Under the pieces are notes generated by a model. The model saw nothing but the letters and a program-made list of their open reading frames with translations, was not told the origin of the DNA and ran no database searches. From Diabrotica undecimpunctata (Eukaryota; Arthropoda; Insecta; Coleoptera; Chrysomelidae): 64,000 nucleotides of DNA. A program made the position numbers and the translations under genes. Positions 34,846-44,950 of the stretch are shown here, one piece after another. Every line of letters begins with the position of its first letter. Within the stretch, counting starts at the first letter, position 1. The DNA lies in the NCBI RefSeq assembly GCF_040954645.1, contig NC_092809.1, positions 69,101,141 to 69,165,140 on the forward strand, given 5' to 3'.

Positions 34846-35225
34846 TAAGTGTGTATAATGTTTGTGTTTAAATAGAATAGTACAATGTTTTGTTACATCC
34901 AAAATTATTTTTATTTTGTTTTTATAGAATTTTATTTTGTTTTATAGGATTTTATTTTGTTTTGTTTTATTTATACTGTTTAAGTGTTTTGTTTATTTTA
35001 TTTAATGGGACAATATGGCTCTTGGCGAACACCCATTTAAAAAAAAGTAACGCGCCACAAGATATACCTCTCGGGTGGTGTGTAAACTGTCTTAAAATTT
35101 GTTTTAAAAACATTTCATTGTGTAACTCTTTAAGGGCGGGTCACGTCAAAAGACGTTTTAGCGTAACTTCCGCAACAGCCGGGTGGCATCAGTAAGCTTT
35201 CTGCAAAATTACTTGTTTTTTATAG
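34846..35225. other. T-rich low-complexity and unassigned sequence
   Basis: Bases 34,905-34,985 are imperfect repeats of TTTTATTTTGTTTTATAG. The next 200 bp include a GC-richer patch (GGGCGGGTCACGTC, CAACAGCCGGGTGG) with no recognised feature. Confidence 0.45.
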
Positions 35226-35227
35226 CT

Positions 35228-35790
35228 TTTTGTTTGTGGCATTCTGTATTTTTAGGAGACTGTATGGAATAAGCCACAAAATATTTATTTATAGGTTTAA
35301 TTTACTGATATTTCGATCTCTATATAAAGACATCGTTTTCAAATATACAAGTGATAGTAATATTTATTTTTCTATGGATTTTTGCTTGCCGTTCTGTATA
35401 TTTAGAAATAATCTTGGGAATAAGTAACAATATATTTAATTGAAATGTTTAATTTACTGACGTTTCGATCTCTATATAAATAGATCGTTTTCAAATATAC
35501 AAATGATAGCAATATTTATTTTTCTGTGGCTTTTTGCTTGTGGCATTCCGTATTTTTAGGGAGAATGTTGGAAATAAGCCACAATACATCTATTTACATG
35601 TTTATTTTACTGACGTTTCGATCTCTATTACAGAGACCGTTTTTAAAGTTAAGAAAATAATATAAGAATATATAAATATATAATAATCAATAACTAAAAT
35701 AAATATAACTATAATTTATATCTTTGAAACCGGTCTTTGGTTATAGAGATGGAAACTTCAGTAAAAACCAGCAGATAAATATATTGTGGC
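35228..35790 (-). repeat. Three-copy ~150-bp tandem repeat of PLE-terminus type
   Basis: The core ACTGA(C/T)(G/A)TTTCGATCTCTAT recurs at about 35,307, 35,456 and 35,609 (periods about 149 and 153). Each is preceded by a GTTTAATTTACTGA-like arm and followed by AGATCG/GAGACCG, which can pair with CGATCT. On the minus strand each unit reads a stem and then CGAAACGTCAGT, like the 3' half of the hammerhead at 48.27 kb (GAAACGTC). The CTGATGA box is not preserved, so these are degenerate. A fourth, inverted partial copy lies at about 35,730-35,790. Confidence 0.6.
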
Positions 35791-35984
35791 CTATTTTGAA
35801 CAATAATATTTAAACAATATAATATAATTAACGTTGAAATAAAAGTGAGTGTACGCCACTGGATTTTCATACGTCTTTCCCCACTTCCACGCCATCAAAT
35901 GATGACTCACTCCCAAATAGTGAAATTAGAGTTTATATCAATAATATTTAGGACTTTTATGGGTTGTAACAAATTTTTATTTAT

Positions 35985-36505
35985 TCCTAGAGTACCTAAT
36001 TAGATTTAACAATAGGGTAACGAGACCTGAGAGAAAGAAAACAGGTAGACTTATACCTATCCGTTTTATCTTTGACCGTTTTGTAGATAACTGTCAAAAT
36101 AATTACTGATTAGGTGCACAAATGACAATAGATAAAATGTTGATAAATTTTCGGGGCAGATGTTCCTTTACTCAGTCAATATTAAGTAAACCAGCCAAAT
36201 ATGGAATTAAGGCCTTTGTTTTATATGATTCGCGCACTATCTACGTGAGTAATATTGAAATATATTGAAACTGCCCGAAGGGCTATATTAAAAATGCAAG
36301 ACTCCAACTGCTATTACACTGCGCTTGATAGAAATATGGGCAGGCAAAAACAAAAGTTTACTTGCAACAACTCGTATACAAAGTACCCTTTAGCAAAAGA
36401 GCTTTTAACAAAAAACAATAGTACAAATGTCATTAACAATATTCGATCAACAGTTCTTCTATTACGACATCTTTCAATTCACTATCAGCAATTATTATAA
36501 CAACG
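35985..36505 (+). pseudogene. piggyBac transposase central fragment
   Basis: The plus frame reads RVTRPERKKTGRLIPIRFIF and DRFVDNCQNNY, then a stop, then TIDKMLINFRGRCSFTQSIL and SKPAKYGIKAFVLYDSRTIY. After a shift it reads ALDRNMGRQKQKFTC and YTKYPLAKELLTKNNST. This is the middle of a piggyBac transposase: the P-I-R region, F-R-G-R-C, K-P-A-K-Y-G-I-K with the first catalytic Asp (YDSRT), then the N-x-Y-T-x-x-P-L-A-x-E-L-L helix. The second Asp before that helix is replaced (CNNSYT where relatives have DNxYT). It may belong with the N-terminal fragment at 32.5-33.0 kb. Confidence 0.75.
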
Positions 36506-37335
36506 CTATTCCTAGTGTTACTTTTCCCTATATACCACAATTTGTATCTTTATTTAGCTCTTTTGCCCTTTGTTTGTTTCACTCGTAGAAAGTGGCTAAA
36601 ATCACAACAATCGTTATTCGTTTTATAGAGATTACTGTATATATACCTAGCTTTTATTGGCTCTTTATATTCCAAGATTATAAAATCATATGTAGCTTAA
36701 CGCTAAACAGTTAAAGAATGCCAATATTTCAGATCTCCTCCAATATCCATATTTATGTTCATGTTTTAATAAATGTACCTCATATGACATAATTTTTTTA
36801 AATGCTACTTCAATGTTAGTGCTTTTCAATCATGATTATTTCCACACGTGTAATATTAATTACAGAGGAGTAACCCATATAATACCAAAATATTAATAAC
36901 ACTATCACCAGAACCCATGTGAATGGTCTGCTTGACAGTTTATGCGAAAGGGTTGGACCCTACGCGAAAGGGTGAGATTGGACGCCAGTGTCATAAGGGA
37001 GAAGAAGTGTTTGCTTTATCACTTTGACTAATTGTTTGTTTGATGAGTAAGGTTTTCAAATAGTGGCCTTCATTTTGAGTAAAGAGAATTGATGAAGAAC
37101 TGCATTTATCAAATTTAATACGGTTTTGCTGAGGTATGCTATTAACAAGTTGCAAGCCAAATATTTGATGATTTAAGTTGATTAATGGTTTTAATTGCAA
37201 AAGGCAAGATGTTGAGTGCGATAGGGTAGCAAGAAAGGGGAAAATATCTGCTTACGTTGAAAAATTCAGGACTTTTTTTAATAGAATGTCTATCATCATT
37301 ATGAAGATTAAATTAGATCAAATATAGATACAAAC
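36506..37335. other. AT-rich stretch, nothing recognised
   Basis: There is a 69-codon minus frame at 37,200-36,991 without recognisable motifs. Two GCGAAAGGGT repeats lie at 36,945-36,972. Confidence 0.45.
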
Positions 37336-37344
37336 CTACACACA

Positions 37345-37351
37345 CACACAA

Positions 37352-37440
<89 letters not shown>

Positions 37441-37470
37441 TATATATGTATATATATATATATATATATA

Positions 37471-37540
<70 letters not shown>
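37345..37540. repeat. (TA)n microsatellite
   Basis: Nearly uninterrupted TA repeats begin after a short (CA)n and run up to the mariner end at 37,541. Confidence 0.95.
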
Positions 37541-37542
<2 letters not shown>

Positions 37543-38000
37543 ATGCGGTCCATATGTATGGAATAAATTTATTTTTAGCGTTATTATGTACTATGTGAAA
37601 AAACCTGAAACAGGTCGATTTTTATTCTTAAATTGACAATTTACAGTAGGAAAATATTATCCCCCTCCAGCACCACTTTTGAATTATAAGCACCCCCTCA
37701 AAAATTTTAAATAACAAAGGGAGTCGTGTGGCGCCTTGTTAGAAAAGGATTTTGGTCCTCTGTTCACCAATATCAAGTGTTTTGAGTTTGTGGAATTATA
37801 TATAAGAAAATTGATTTTTACAATTAAATTAAATGTTTAACTTGACCACCATTATTCACTTCTTGACAATAAACGATACAATTTGGAATCCTCGTACAAC
37901 ATTTTGTGTAACCTAGGGTTTTTTTTTAAATTTCTGCCGTTATCCTAACTTTTAAATCAGCAATATTGCCTGATCTATTAAAATATACTTTAGAAATAAT
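37541..38000 (+). repeat. Left inverted arm of foldback mariner
   Basis: Inverted copy of about 39,055-39,609. It includes the antisense of transposase C-terminal codons (CCGTTATCCTAACTTTTAAA at about 37,939). Confidence 0.85.
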
Positions 38001-38173
38001 CAGGTATATTCGTATTTGTTCTGCTAAACATTGGGGAAAAAAATTAGAAGATAATAAAATATTAGTCAAAAATTCAAATAAACAATTGATATGGATCTAG
38101 TAGGCTGCTGTCGTTTAGGCATTTAAAGGTACTAAAACACGTCAGTATATTTGTGCGCGTATTAAATTTAATT

Positions 38174-39225
38174 ATGGCTCATTTGTCCGAGACTCAAAGA
38201 ATAGACATTTTAATTATGATTTTTTGTGGTAATAAAACAAGAACTCAAAAGGAGGTTTGTGAAATGTTTAATAATAAATAATACCCTGGACAACAAGTTT
38301 CGAAGTCTACAGTTAGCAAAATTGAAAAGAAGTTTCGTTATACTGGACATCTAACAAATATTAAAAAACCAGGTAGAAATAATAAATTTTCTGATGTTAG
38401 ATGTAATTCTAGAGAGTGAGGAAAATCCGCATAAGACAACTCGAGAACTTGCCGCCGTCAATGATGTAAGTAAATAATCTATTTTGAGAATTTTGCATAA
38501 AGAAAAATACCACCCTTTCAAAGTTCAGCTGGTTCAGGAGTTAAATGAAGAAGGCAAGAATTATGTGAATTGATGATAGACAGGATGAACGCAGATTTGC
38601 AGTTCATAAACAAAATAGTTTTTTTCTGACGAAGCACCGTTTCATTTAAACGGAACGGTTAACACACAGAACTGTAGATATTGGAGCAGTGAAAATCCTT
38701 ACTGGGTGTGTGAAACTCACACGCAATATCCTAAAAAAGTTAAAGTTAAAAAATAAAATTATTGATCCTTATTTTTTTTGAGGGCACAGTTGATGGTGAG
38801 GTTTATCTAGATTTTTTAATTAACGTTTTAGTGCCTACATTACGAAAATTTTTCCTTATGTGATTCATCCAAATGAGATAGATCGATCTATTTACTATTA
38901 ACAAGACCGAGCCCCACCGCATTTTGCACGTATAATTAGAAATTATTTAAACGAGGTTTTTCCCAATAAGTAGATTGGAATACGTGGAACGATCGAATGG
39001 CCGGCAGATCCCTCAATTTGACTAATCTTGATTAATTTTTATGGGGTTATTTAAAATCTAAAGTATATTTTAATAGACAAAACAGTATTGCTAATTTAAA
39101 AGTTAGGATAACGGAAGAAATTAACAAAATAACCAGCTAGGTCGTAGAAAATGTAGTACGAGAATTCGAAAATCGCCTAGGTTATTGTCAAGAAGTGAAT
39201 GGTGGTCAGTTTGAACATTTAATTT
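38174..39225 (+). pseudogene. Mariner transposase, heavily mutated
   Basis: It starts at ATG 38,174 with MAHLSETQRIDILIMIFCGN, then STVSKIEKKFRYTGHL and KKPGR (helix-turn-helix and GRP-like linker). Mixed frames then read [20 protein letters not shown] at about 38,625-38,685 (first Asp), YPKKVKVK, and EGTVDGEVYLDFL. Near 38,900 comes QQDRAPPHFARIIRNYLNEV (second Asp). IEWPADPS, the relic of the WPARSPDLTPxD block, follows with the third site lost. Dozens of stops or shifts are present. This is the standard mariner domain order. Confidence 0.8.
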
Positions 39226-39609
39226 AATTGTAAAGTACATTAAAAAATACATTCTAAATATTATGCGACACTATTATAATCATTCAACCTAAAGTTTTGT
39301 GATACAGACATTATCAAAATTTTACATTTTAAAAATCTATTTTCTCAGTTATGATTGCACCAAACTTAAAAAACTTTATATTGCTGAACAGCGGACTAAA
39401 ATCCCTTTCTAACAAGGTGCCATACAATCCTCTTTATTATTTAAAATTTTCGAGGGGTGCTTATAATTCAAAGGGGGTGCTGGAGGGGTATAATATTTTC
39501 ATACTGTAAATTGTCAATTTAAGAATCAAAACAACTTGTTTCAGGTTTTTTTCACATAGTACATAATAACGCTAAAAATGAATTTATTCCATACATATTG
39601 ACCGCATGA
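39055..39609 (-). repeat. Right inverted arm of foldback mariner
   Basis: Partner of 37,541-38,000, with about 100 extra bp at 39,230-39,340. Confidence 0.85.
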
Positions 39610-39613
39610 TATA

Positions 39614-39707
<94 letters not shown>

Positions 39708-39710
39708 TAT
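39610..39710. repeat. (TA)n microsatellite
   Basis: TA repeats lie between the mariner end and the left LTR. This was presumably continuous with the array at 48,091 before the LTR element inserted. Confidence 0.93.
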
Positions 39711-41066
39711 TGTTATGATGTGTTTTTTGTTTGAATGATGAGCAATGAGTATTTTTAATAATATAGGGTTTTTATCGCGGTTCTCAAAGAATTAGTTTGT
39801 AAGTACTTTTTTAAATTATCTTTATTATAACTATTATGAAACACACATATATGTCTAACCTAGCCAATGTAAATTTAAAATAAACTATCTTTAAATTGAT
39901 ACTCTTATAAAACTAATTAAATTCTATAGACAATGTAAAATTTAAACAAACTATCTTCAAACTTGAAATTGTTATGACATTAACTAAATTATATTAACAA
40001 AATTTTGTACCTTTCTTTCACTGAATGCCTAAATGAACTGTTTTCCACTATATATATTCTAATCACCACTGAATGTCTTCGTACTTCAGTTATCCTTGTT
40101 TTTGTGAAATTACTTTTTTTAATAATCAGCTTCTACCAATTTAAGATATAGTTTTCTTCACCAGCATTTGTACACCACCAACCAAACCAGCAAACAGCAT
40201 TTATATTTATTCTTCTTTTCAATATACCAATATCCAATTATTATAAGTTGATTTATACTAATCTCCAACCATAATATAATTTAATTTCTTCCAATATACT
40301 TTTTTTAATTTTCATATTTCTTATAAAACTGCTTGACTGATTTACTAAAACTGTGAACAATTGACTTCACTAATTAATTGTGTCTATCTTCTACTAACTT
40401 TCATAATAAACTGCTTGACTTCTAACTAAAAACTCAAAAACTGCTTGACTTCAGACTAAAAACTTTCTAAAACTGCCCTTCATAGTAAAAAACTGCTAAA
40501 ACTGCCATCTTGAATCCAAATCACGGGTATTTATATCTTTCGGATTTCTAGAACCATCTCGTAAGAGATCATGTTCCAATTTGTTCCATTAACTACTTGT
40601 CTGAATTTTCTGGAACAAACCATTTCGCAAACATGGCCATCTCCGGAGATCCAGAGAATTCCATTCTTTTCTATTAATAATTTTGTTTACATTTAGGCTT
40701 TTCAGATCAGAATATATAATTAAATTAGTAACTTAACATTCTAATTTAATAAAATACACATTTCAAACAATATATTATTATAACCCACTTATATTCGTAA
40801 ATATTCTTAAACGTCACTTCAGAGTATAAATATCTGTCAATCTCCGAGAGTATTTTTGGTTGCCTAAGCACATGGCTCACTTATATATATTTACAATATT
40901 AAAATACAACTTTTTACAATTATTAAATGCTAATTTATTAAAAATGCCCTCACATAAATATATTTTTATTAAATTCTCTAGTATATAACTTATTTAAAAC
41001 AACCAAATATCTAATATTATGTAGTATATAACTTATAAATTATTTTCTATAAACCCTAATCGTCAC
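39711..41066 (-). repeat. 3' LTR (left), 1356 bp
   Basis: Plus-strand ends are TGTTATGATG and CGTCACA. Relative to the other LTR it carries one extra unit of about 29 bp (ACTGCTTGACTTC repeat near 40,400-40,460) and two fewer A's near 40,490. Confidence 0.95.
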
Positions 41067-41652
41067 AATACCCCAAAAATAATATTTAAAATAAATAATT
41101 TACTTATTATTCTTTTAAATATTAATTTTCTCATACCTTATTAAATTTAATAAATCAAATTTTTTGTTATTTATTTAAAATGTGTTAAATACATCCCTGT
41201 TCGCTGTCTATGTCAAAACAGAGAACAACGGATCACAGTTCGGCTATTCTATGGTCAAACTGTCATGTCAAATGGAGAATGGATTTTATCAGAGAATAAA
41301 ATATAACCTTAATTAAAAATATAATGGATATTGTGTTCTGTTTATTTATAGACAAAATCTAGGAATTGTTTCCATTCAAAAGGCTTTCATCCATATAAAT
41401 TGGTAAGTTTTACACTTTTTATACAGACATTTACACAATCAATTCTGTATCTAACCCCAAATTATGATTTTTAGGGTACCAAACAATTTCCATATGTACA
41501 AAATTCAACAAGTATGATGTCAAATTTATTCACAACAATGAAATCTACCATCTATTTAACAAATCAAGTCTATTGAATAAAATGGATATATCAGTAATCT
41601 GTTATAGTAACAGTAAGTATTTGTATATTAGTGTTAAAAGGTATAGAAAAGA
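41067..41652 (-). other. Untranslated region before 3' LTR with polypurine tract
   Basis: No ORF was seen. On the minus strand TTTTTGGGGTAT immediately precedes the LTR start TGTGACG, and its GGGG is the most purine-rich candidate for a polypurine tract. Confidence 0.5.
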
Positions 41653-42390
41653 TTATTCAATCTCTTCATGATACTTAAAGATGTCATTGATATGAAACAG
41701 GCCTCTTAGTCTGTTCTCTGCATCTATTAACACATAACTATTTAGTCCATTCTGATTTTCAATTATGTATGGACCTTCAAACATTGGTTTTAATTTTTTA
41801 CAATGGTTTTCTTTAACATTAGTTTTTCTAAGTGACCGAATTAACACTAGGTCTCCTTTTTGAAATGTGATTGGTTTTTTTATTTTTCTATTTTGTCTTC
41901 TGATATATTTTTCAGCTTTCCTCCTAATTCGGTTATTCACTTTCTGCATTACTTGTTCTAACATATCCTGACTATATTTACTAATCCACTTTCTGTTTCC
42001 TATATGGCCAAACATTAAATATTCTGGTACTTCCTCTGTATTCAAATTATGTGTATTATTTAAAAAATATTCTACTTGTGGTATATGTTGCTGCCAAGTT
42101 TCATGTTGGTTTTGGCACAGTATCCTTAAATATTTTATAACTTCTTTAATATATCTTTCTGCAGGATTTGCCTGAGGATGCCTGATACTTGTAAAATGAA
42201 TGTTGATTCCCTTTTTCTCACAAAATGCCCGAAATTTTTGGTTGTTAAAATATGTAGCATTATCTATTATGCAATTTCTAAATGGTCCTATTTCTTCGAA
42301 AAATTGATTAATATATAATTTTAATGTTTTAACATTTGTTCTTGAGCAGGGATATAGTTTAATAAATTTTGTATATAAATCAACTATCAC
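41653..42390 (-). CDS. pol: pol continued: integrase catalytic core and C-terminus
   Basis: It overlaps the end of the upstream pol frame by 11 bp in a different frame. VDLYTKFIKLYP carries the first catalytic Asp, IIDNATYFNNQKF the second, and NPAERYIKEVIKYLRIL the Glu, so the D,D-35-E set is complete. The C-terminal part (FQKGDLVLIRS, KLKPMFEGPYIIE, HINDIFKYHEE) is the usual Ty3/gypsy integrase tail; no chromodomain is visible. The polyprotein was probably continuous before a small indel near 42,385. A programmed frameshift at this place would be unusual. Confidence 0.88.
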   Translation of the reverse strand: MIVDLYTKFIKLYPCSRTNVKTLKLYINQFFEEIGPFRNCIIDNATYFNNQKFRAFCEKKGINIHFTSIRHPQANPAERYIKEVIKYLRILCQNQHETWQQHIPQVEYFLNNTHNLNTEEVPEYLMFGHIGNRKWISKYSQDMLEQVMQKVNNRIRRKAEKYIRRQNRKIKKPITFQKGDLVLIRSLRKTNVKENHCKKLKPMFEGPYIIENQNGLNSYVLIDAENRLRGLFHINDIFKYHEEIE

Positions 42391-44950
42391 TATGCTTTTT
42401 TCCTGTTGGACTGAGAACTAAATTTGAAATAAAATCCATGGAAACTGTATTTAGTTTTTCATATACAACATTAGATTTATATGTGTTCTGGTTTTTGAAA
42501 TTCTTTTCTTTGTTTAGTTGACATATTGGGCATTGGGTAGTAATTTCCTTTGCTATACTTATGTCATTCTTTGCAAAATAATTGTCCCTAAATAGCATCC
42601 ATAGCTTTCTTGAACCAATATGCATATAATCGTTATGTAAATTTTTCAATATTTTCTTTGCTAAAGTTCTAGTTATTACATATACTTCTATGCCATTTAT
42701 TATTTTATAATATACTCCATCTTTCCTAAGGACTTTTTGTTTTTCACTCAAATTGATCTGATCTCTTATAATTTCTTCTTTAGAATATAATCCAGTACTT
42801 TCTACTAATTGATTTAATCCAATTTTTATTGTGCGCTGCCCTTTTTGTGGTGCATTTTCTAACCTTGATAAAGCATCTGCCACTATATTGGATTTTCCAG
42901 AAATGTATTTGATTTCAAAGCAGTATTCACTAAGTATTAGACTCCACCGATGTATTCTACTGTTTCCATATTTGTTATTTAATATAGACGTTAAAGCTTG
43001 GTGATCTGTTTCTATTGTAAATTCATTACCCAACAAATAAAATCTTAATTTTGTGACACAGTGTATTATACTTGCTAGTTCTAATTCTGAAACTGAGTAA
43101 CCCTTTTCATGTGGCTTTGTAATTCTTGAAATGAATTGTATTGGGTATTCGACCCCATCATGTATTTGTAATAATACCCCTGATAATCTCTCTATTGATG
43201 CATCTGTTCTTAATATGAATGGCTGTGTGTAGTCAGGATAGTATATTTTCAAATTTGACAGAAAAATGTTTTTAATTTCTTGGAATGCTAGTTCTCTTCT
43301 CTGATCCCATCTCCATTTTACACCTTTTCTCAGTAGTTCAAGTAATGGAATTTCTTTTATACTTAGATCTGGTATCATCCTTTTATAATAATTAATTATT
43401 CCAATAAATCCTCTTAAAGTTCTTAAATTGTGTGGTGTTTTATATTCCTGAATGACTTGTGTCCGTTCTGGATCCATTTCGATTCCCTTAGTGTTAAGTT
43501 TATAACCTAGATATATGACTTCTTTTTGAAAAAATGTACATTTTTCTTGATTTATTTTTAGTCCAACTTTGTCTAATCTATTTATTATAATTTTTAGGTG
43601 TTTCTCATGATCTTCAGCCGTTTTAGAAAAAATTAATATATCATCAATGTAGTGAATTACAAAATGTTCATATTGATCCAAAATATCATGAAGACATCTA
43701 CATAGAGCACTGCAAGATGATTGAAGTCCAAATGGTACTACTTTGAATTGATATACTACTCCATCTATCTGAAATCCTGTATACTGTCTACTTTTTCTTT
43801 CTAAAGGTATTAACCAAAAACTATGCTGTAAATCGATTTTAGTGAAAAATGACATTCCTGTAATTCTTCCTAATGTTCCATCTATACTCATTGGTGCTTC
43901 AAATTGCTTTTCAGTAATCTTGTTAATATTCCTTGCATCCAAACATAACCTGATTTCACCTGATCTTTTTCGTACTACTACTATGGGGTTAATAAAACGT
44001 GTGTCTGCCTTCTCAATGATCCCATCTTCTAACATATTATTAATTGTTTTGTTTACTTCTTCTCTGTATTTATATGGTATTGGGTATGATTTTGTTTTAA
44101 AATCTTTTTCCTCCTTAACTCTTATACTATGGATATAATTCTGTGCAATTCTATTTTCTTTATTGACAAGTCCCTTGTGTTGCTGCAATATGGAAATGAC
44201 TATTGATTTATATTCTTCAGGGCAATTTAAAACTTTCATCATATCTTCTTCTTTACAAATAACATTATTCTTCATTATGTACTCATTATTCCTTGCTTCC
44301 AATTTTACGCACTCCGCCTCGTAGGCATCCATCTGCTTAAAATTTCCATTCCTTAAATATTCACTACAATAATTATTCTGTACATTCTTCTGGGACATTT
44401 CCCTATCATCAAAATACATTTCTTCTTCATAAACATCATTATTTTCTTTTAATAATATCCTATCAACTCTTATTCCTTCTTCTACCTCATCTTTCTGCAT
44501 AAATTTAATTATTTGCCCTTCCAAAGTTACCATTTTTTCTTCAAAATCTATCTTTACTTTCTTCTTTTCCAATTCATCATTTCCCATTAATATATCAACA
44601 CATAAATCCTTGACAATAAATCCTTGCATATTAATTTCTTTATTAAGAATATTAATTTTAAAATTGGCTAGTTTATCAATTTCACCCAACTTCTTATTAT
44701 TTGCACCAATAATTTTAATTTTTGGAATCTTTATTATATCTGATAGTTTTAATGTATTAAAAATAAAATTCTCCGAGACTAAAGTACTTTCTGAACCAGT
44801 ATCTATCATAATCTTAATCATTTTATTTTTGGCCAAAGCATTTATATAAATTAAATTAATAGATTCAATAATTTTATCTTCATCTAAAGAAATAAATTCA
44901 GAAGGTTTTTCATAATAGCAATGGCCTAACTTGTAATTCAGAAAGTTTAC
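42380..44950 (-). CDS. pol: pol: protease, reverse transcriptase, RNase H, integrase zinc finger
   Basis: The frame is open from about 44,950, one frame away from gag and overlapping its end, which suggests frameshifted expression. The first Met is at 44,836. IMIDTGSESTLVSENF is the protease active site. RT has RFINPIVVVRKRSGEIRLCL, FFTKIDLQHSFWLIPLE, PFGLQSSCSALCR and HYIDDILIFSK (YIDD at about 43,635-43,648). RNase H starts at ILRTDASIERLSGVLLQ and includes SVSELELASIIHCVTKLRFY and TDHQALTSIL. The integrase HHCC finger reads HNDYMHIGSRKLW to CPICQ. The frame ends TGKKHSDS at 42,380, exactly where the integrase core should start, because of a +1 insertion or 2-bp deletion. Confidence 0.9.
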   Translation of the reverse strand, partial: VNFLNYKLGHCYYEKPSEFISLDEDKIIESINLIYINALAKNKMIKIMIDTGSESTLVSENFIFNTLKLSDIIKIPKIKIIGANNKKLGEIDKLANFKINILNKEINMQGFIVKDLCVDILMGNDELEKKKVKIDFEEKMVTLEGQIIKFMQKDEVEEGIRVDRILLKENNDVYEEEMYFDDREMSQKNVQNNYCSEYLRNGNFKQMDAYEAECVKLEARNNEYIMKNNVICKEEDMMKVLNCPEEYKSIVISILQQHKGLVNKENRIAQNYIHSIRVKEEKDFKTKSYPIPYKYREEVNKTINNMLEDGIIEKADTRFINPIVVVRKRSGEIRLCLDARNINKITEKQFEAPMSIDGTLGRITGMSFFTKIDLQHSFWLIPLERKSRQYTGFQIDGVVYQFKVVPFGLQSSCSALCRCLHDILDQYEHFVIHYIDDILIFSKTAEDHEKHLKIIINRLDKVGLKINQEKCTFFQKEVIYLGYKLNTKGIEMDPERTQVIQEYKTPHNLRTLRGFIGIINYYKRMIPDLSIKEIPLLELLRKGVKWRWDQRRELAFQEIKNIFLSNLKIYYPDYTQPFILRTDASIERLSGVLLQIHDGVEYPIQFISRITKPHEKGYSVSELELASIIHCVTKLRFYLLGNEFTIETDHQALTSILNNKYGNSRIHRWSLILSEYCFEIKYISGKSNIVADALSRLENAPQKGQRTIKIGLNQLVESTGLYSKEEIIRDQINLSEKQKVLRKDGVYYKIINGIEVYVITRTLAKKILKNLHNDYMHIGSRKLWMLFRDNYFAKNDISIAKEITTQCPICQLNKEKNFKNQNTYKSNVVYEKLNTVSMDFISNLVLSPTGKKHSDS

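Larger units (their letters stand above)
37541..39609 (+). mobile_element. Foldback-like mariner with ~0.5-kb inverted ends
   Basis: CATGCGGTC at 37,542-37,550 pairs with GACCGCATG at 39,600-39,608. Similarity continues inwards for about 460 bp on the left (to about 38,000) and 555 bp on the right (from about 39,055). The left arm lacks about 100 bp present in the right arm. The right arm includes the 3' end of the transposase coding region, so the left arm is an inverted duplicate of coding sequence plus terminus. (TA)n arrays lie on both sides, consistent with TA target choice. Confidence 0.85.

Noticed and set aside
35228..35790. CRISPR-like array
   Set aside because: Only three long, diverged ~150-bp units with no uniform spacers, in a eukaryotic TE context; they are tandem repeats.
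41653..42390. Separate integrase gene
   Set aside because: It starts exactly where the pol integrase core should continue and overlaps the upstream frame; it is the rest of pol after a small indel, not an independent gene.
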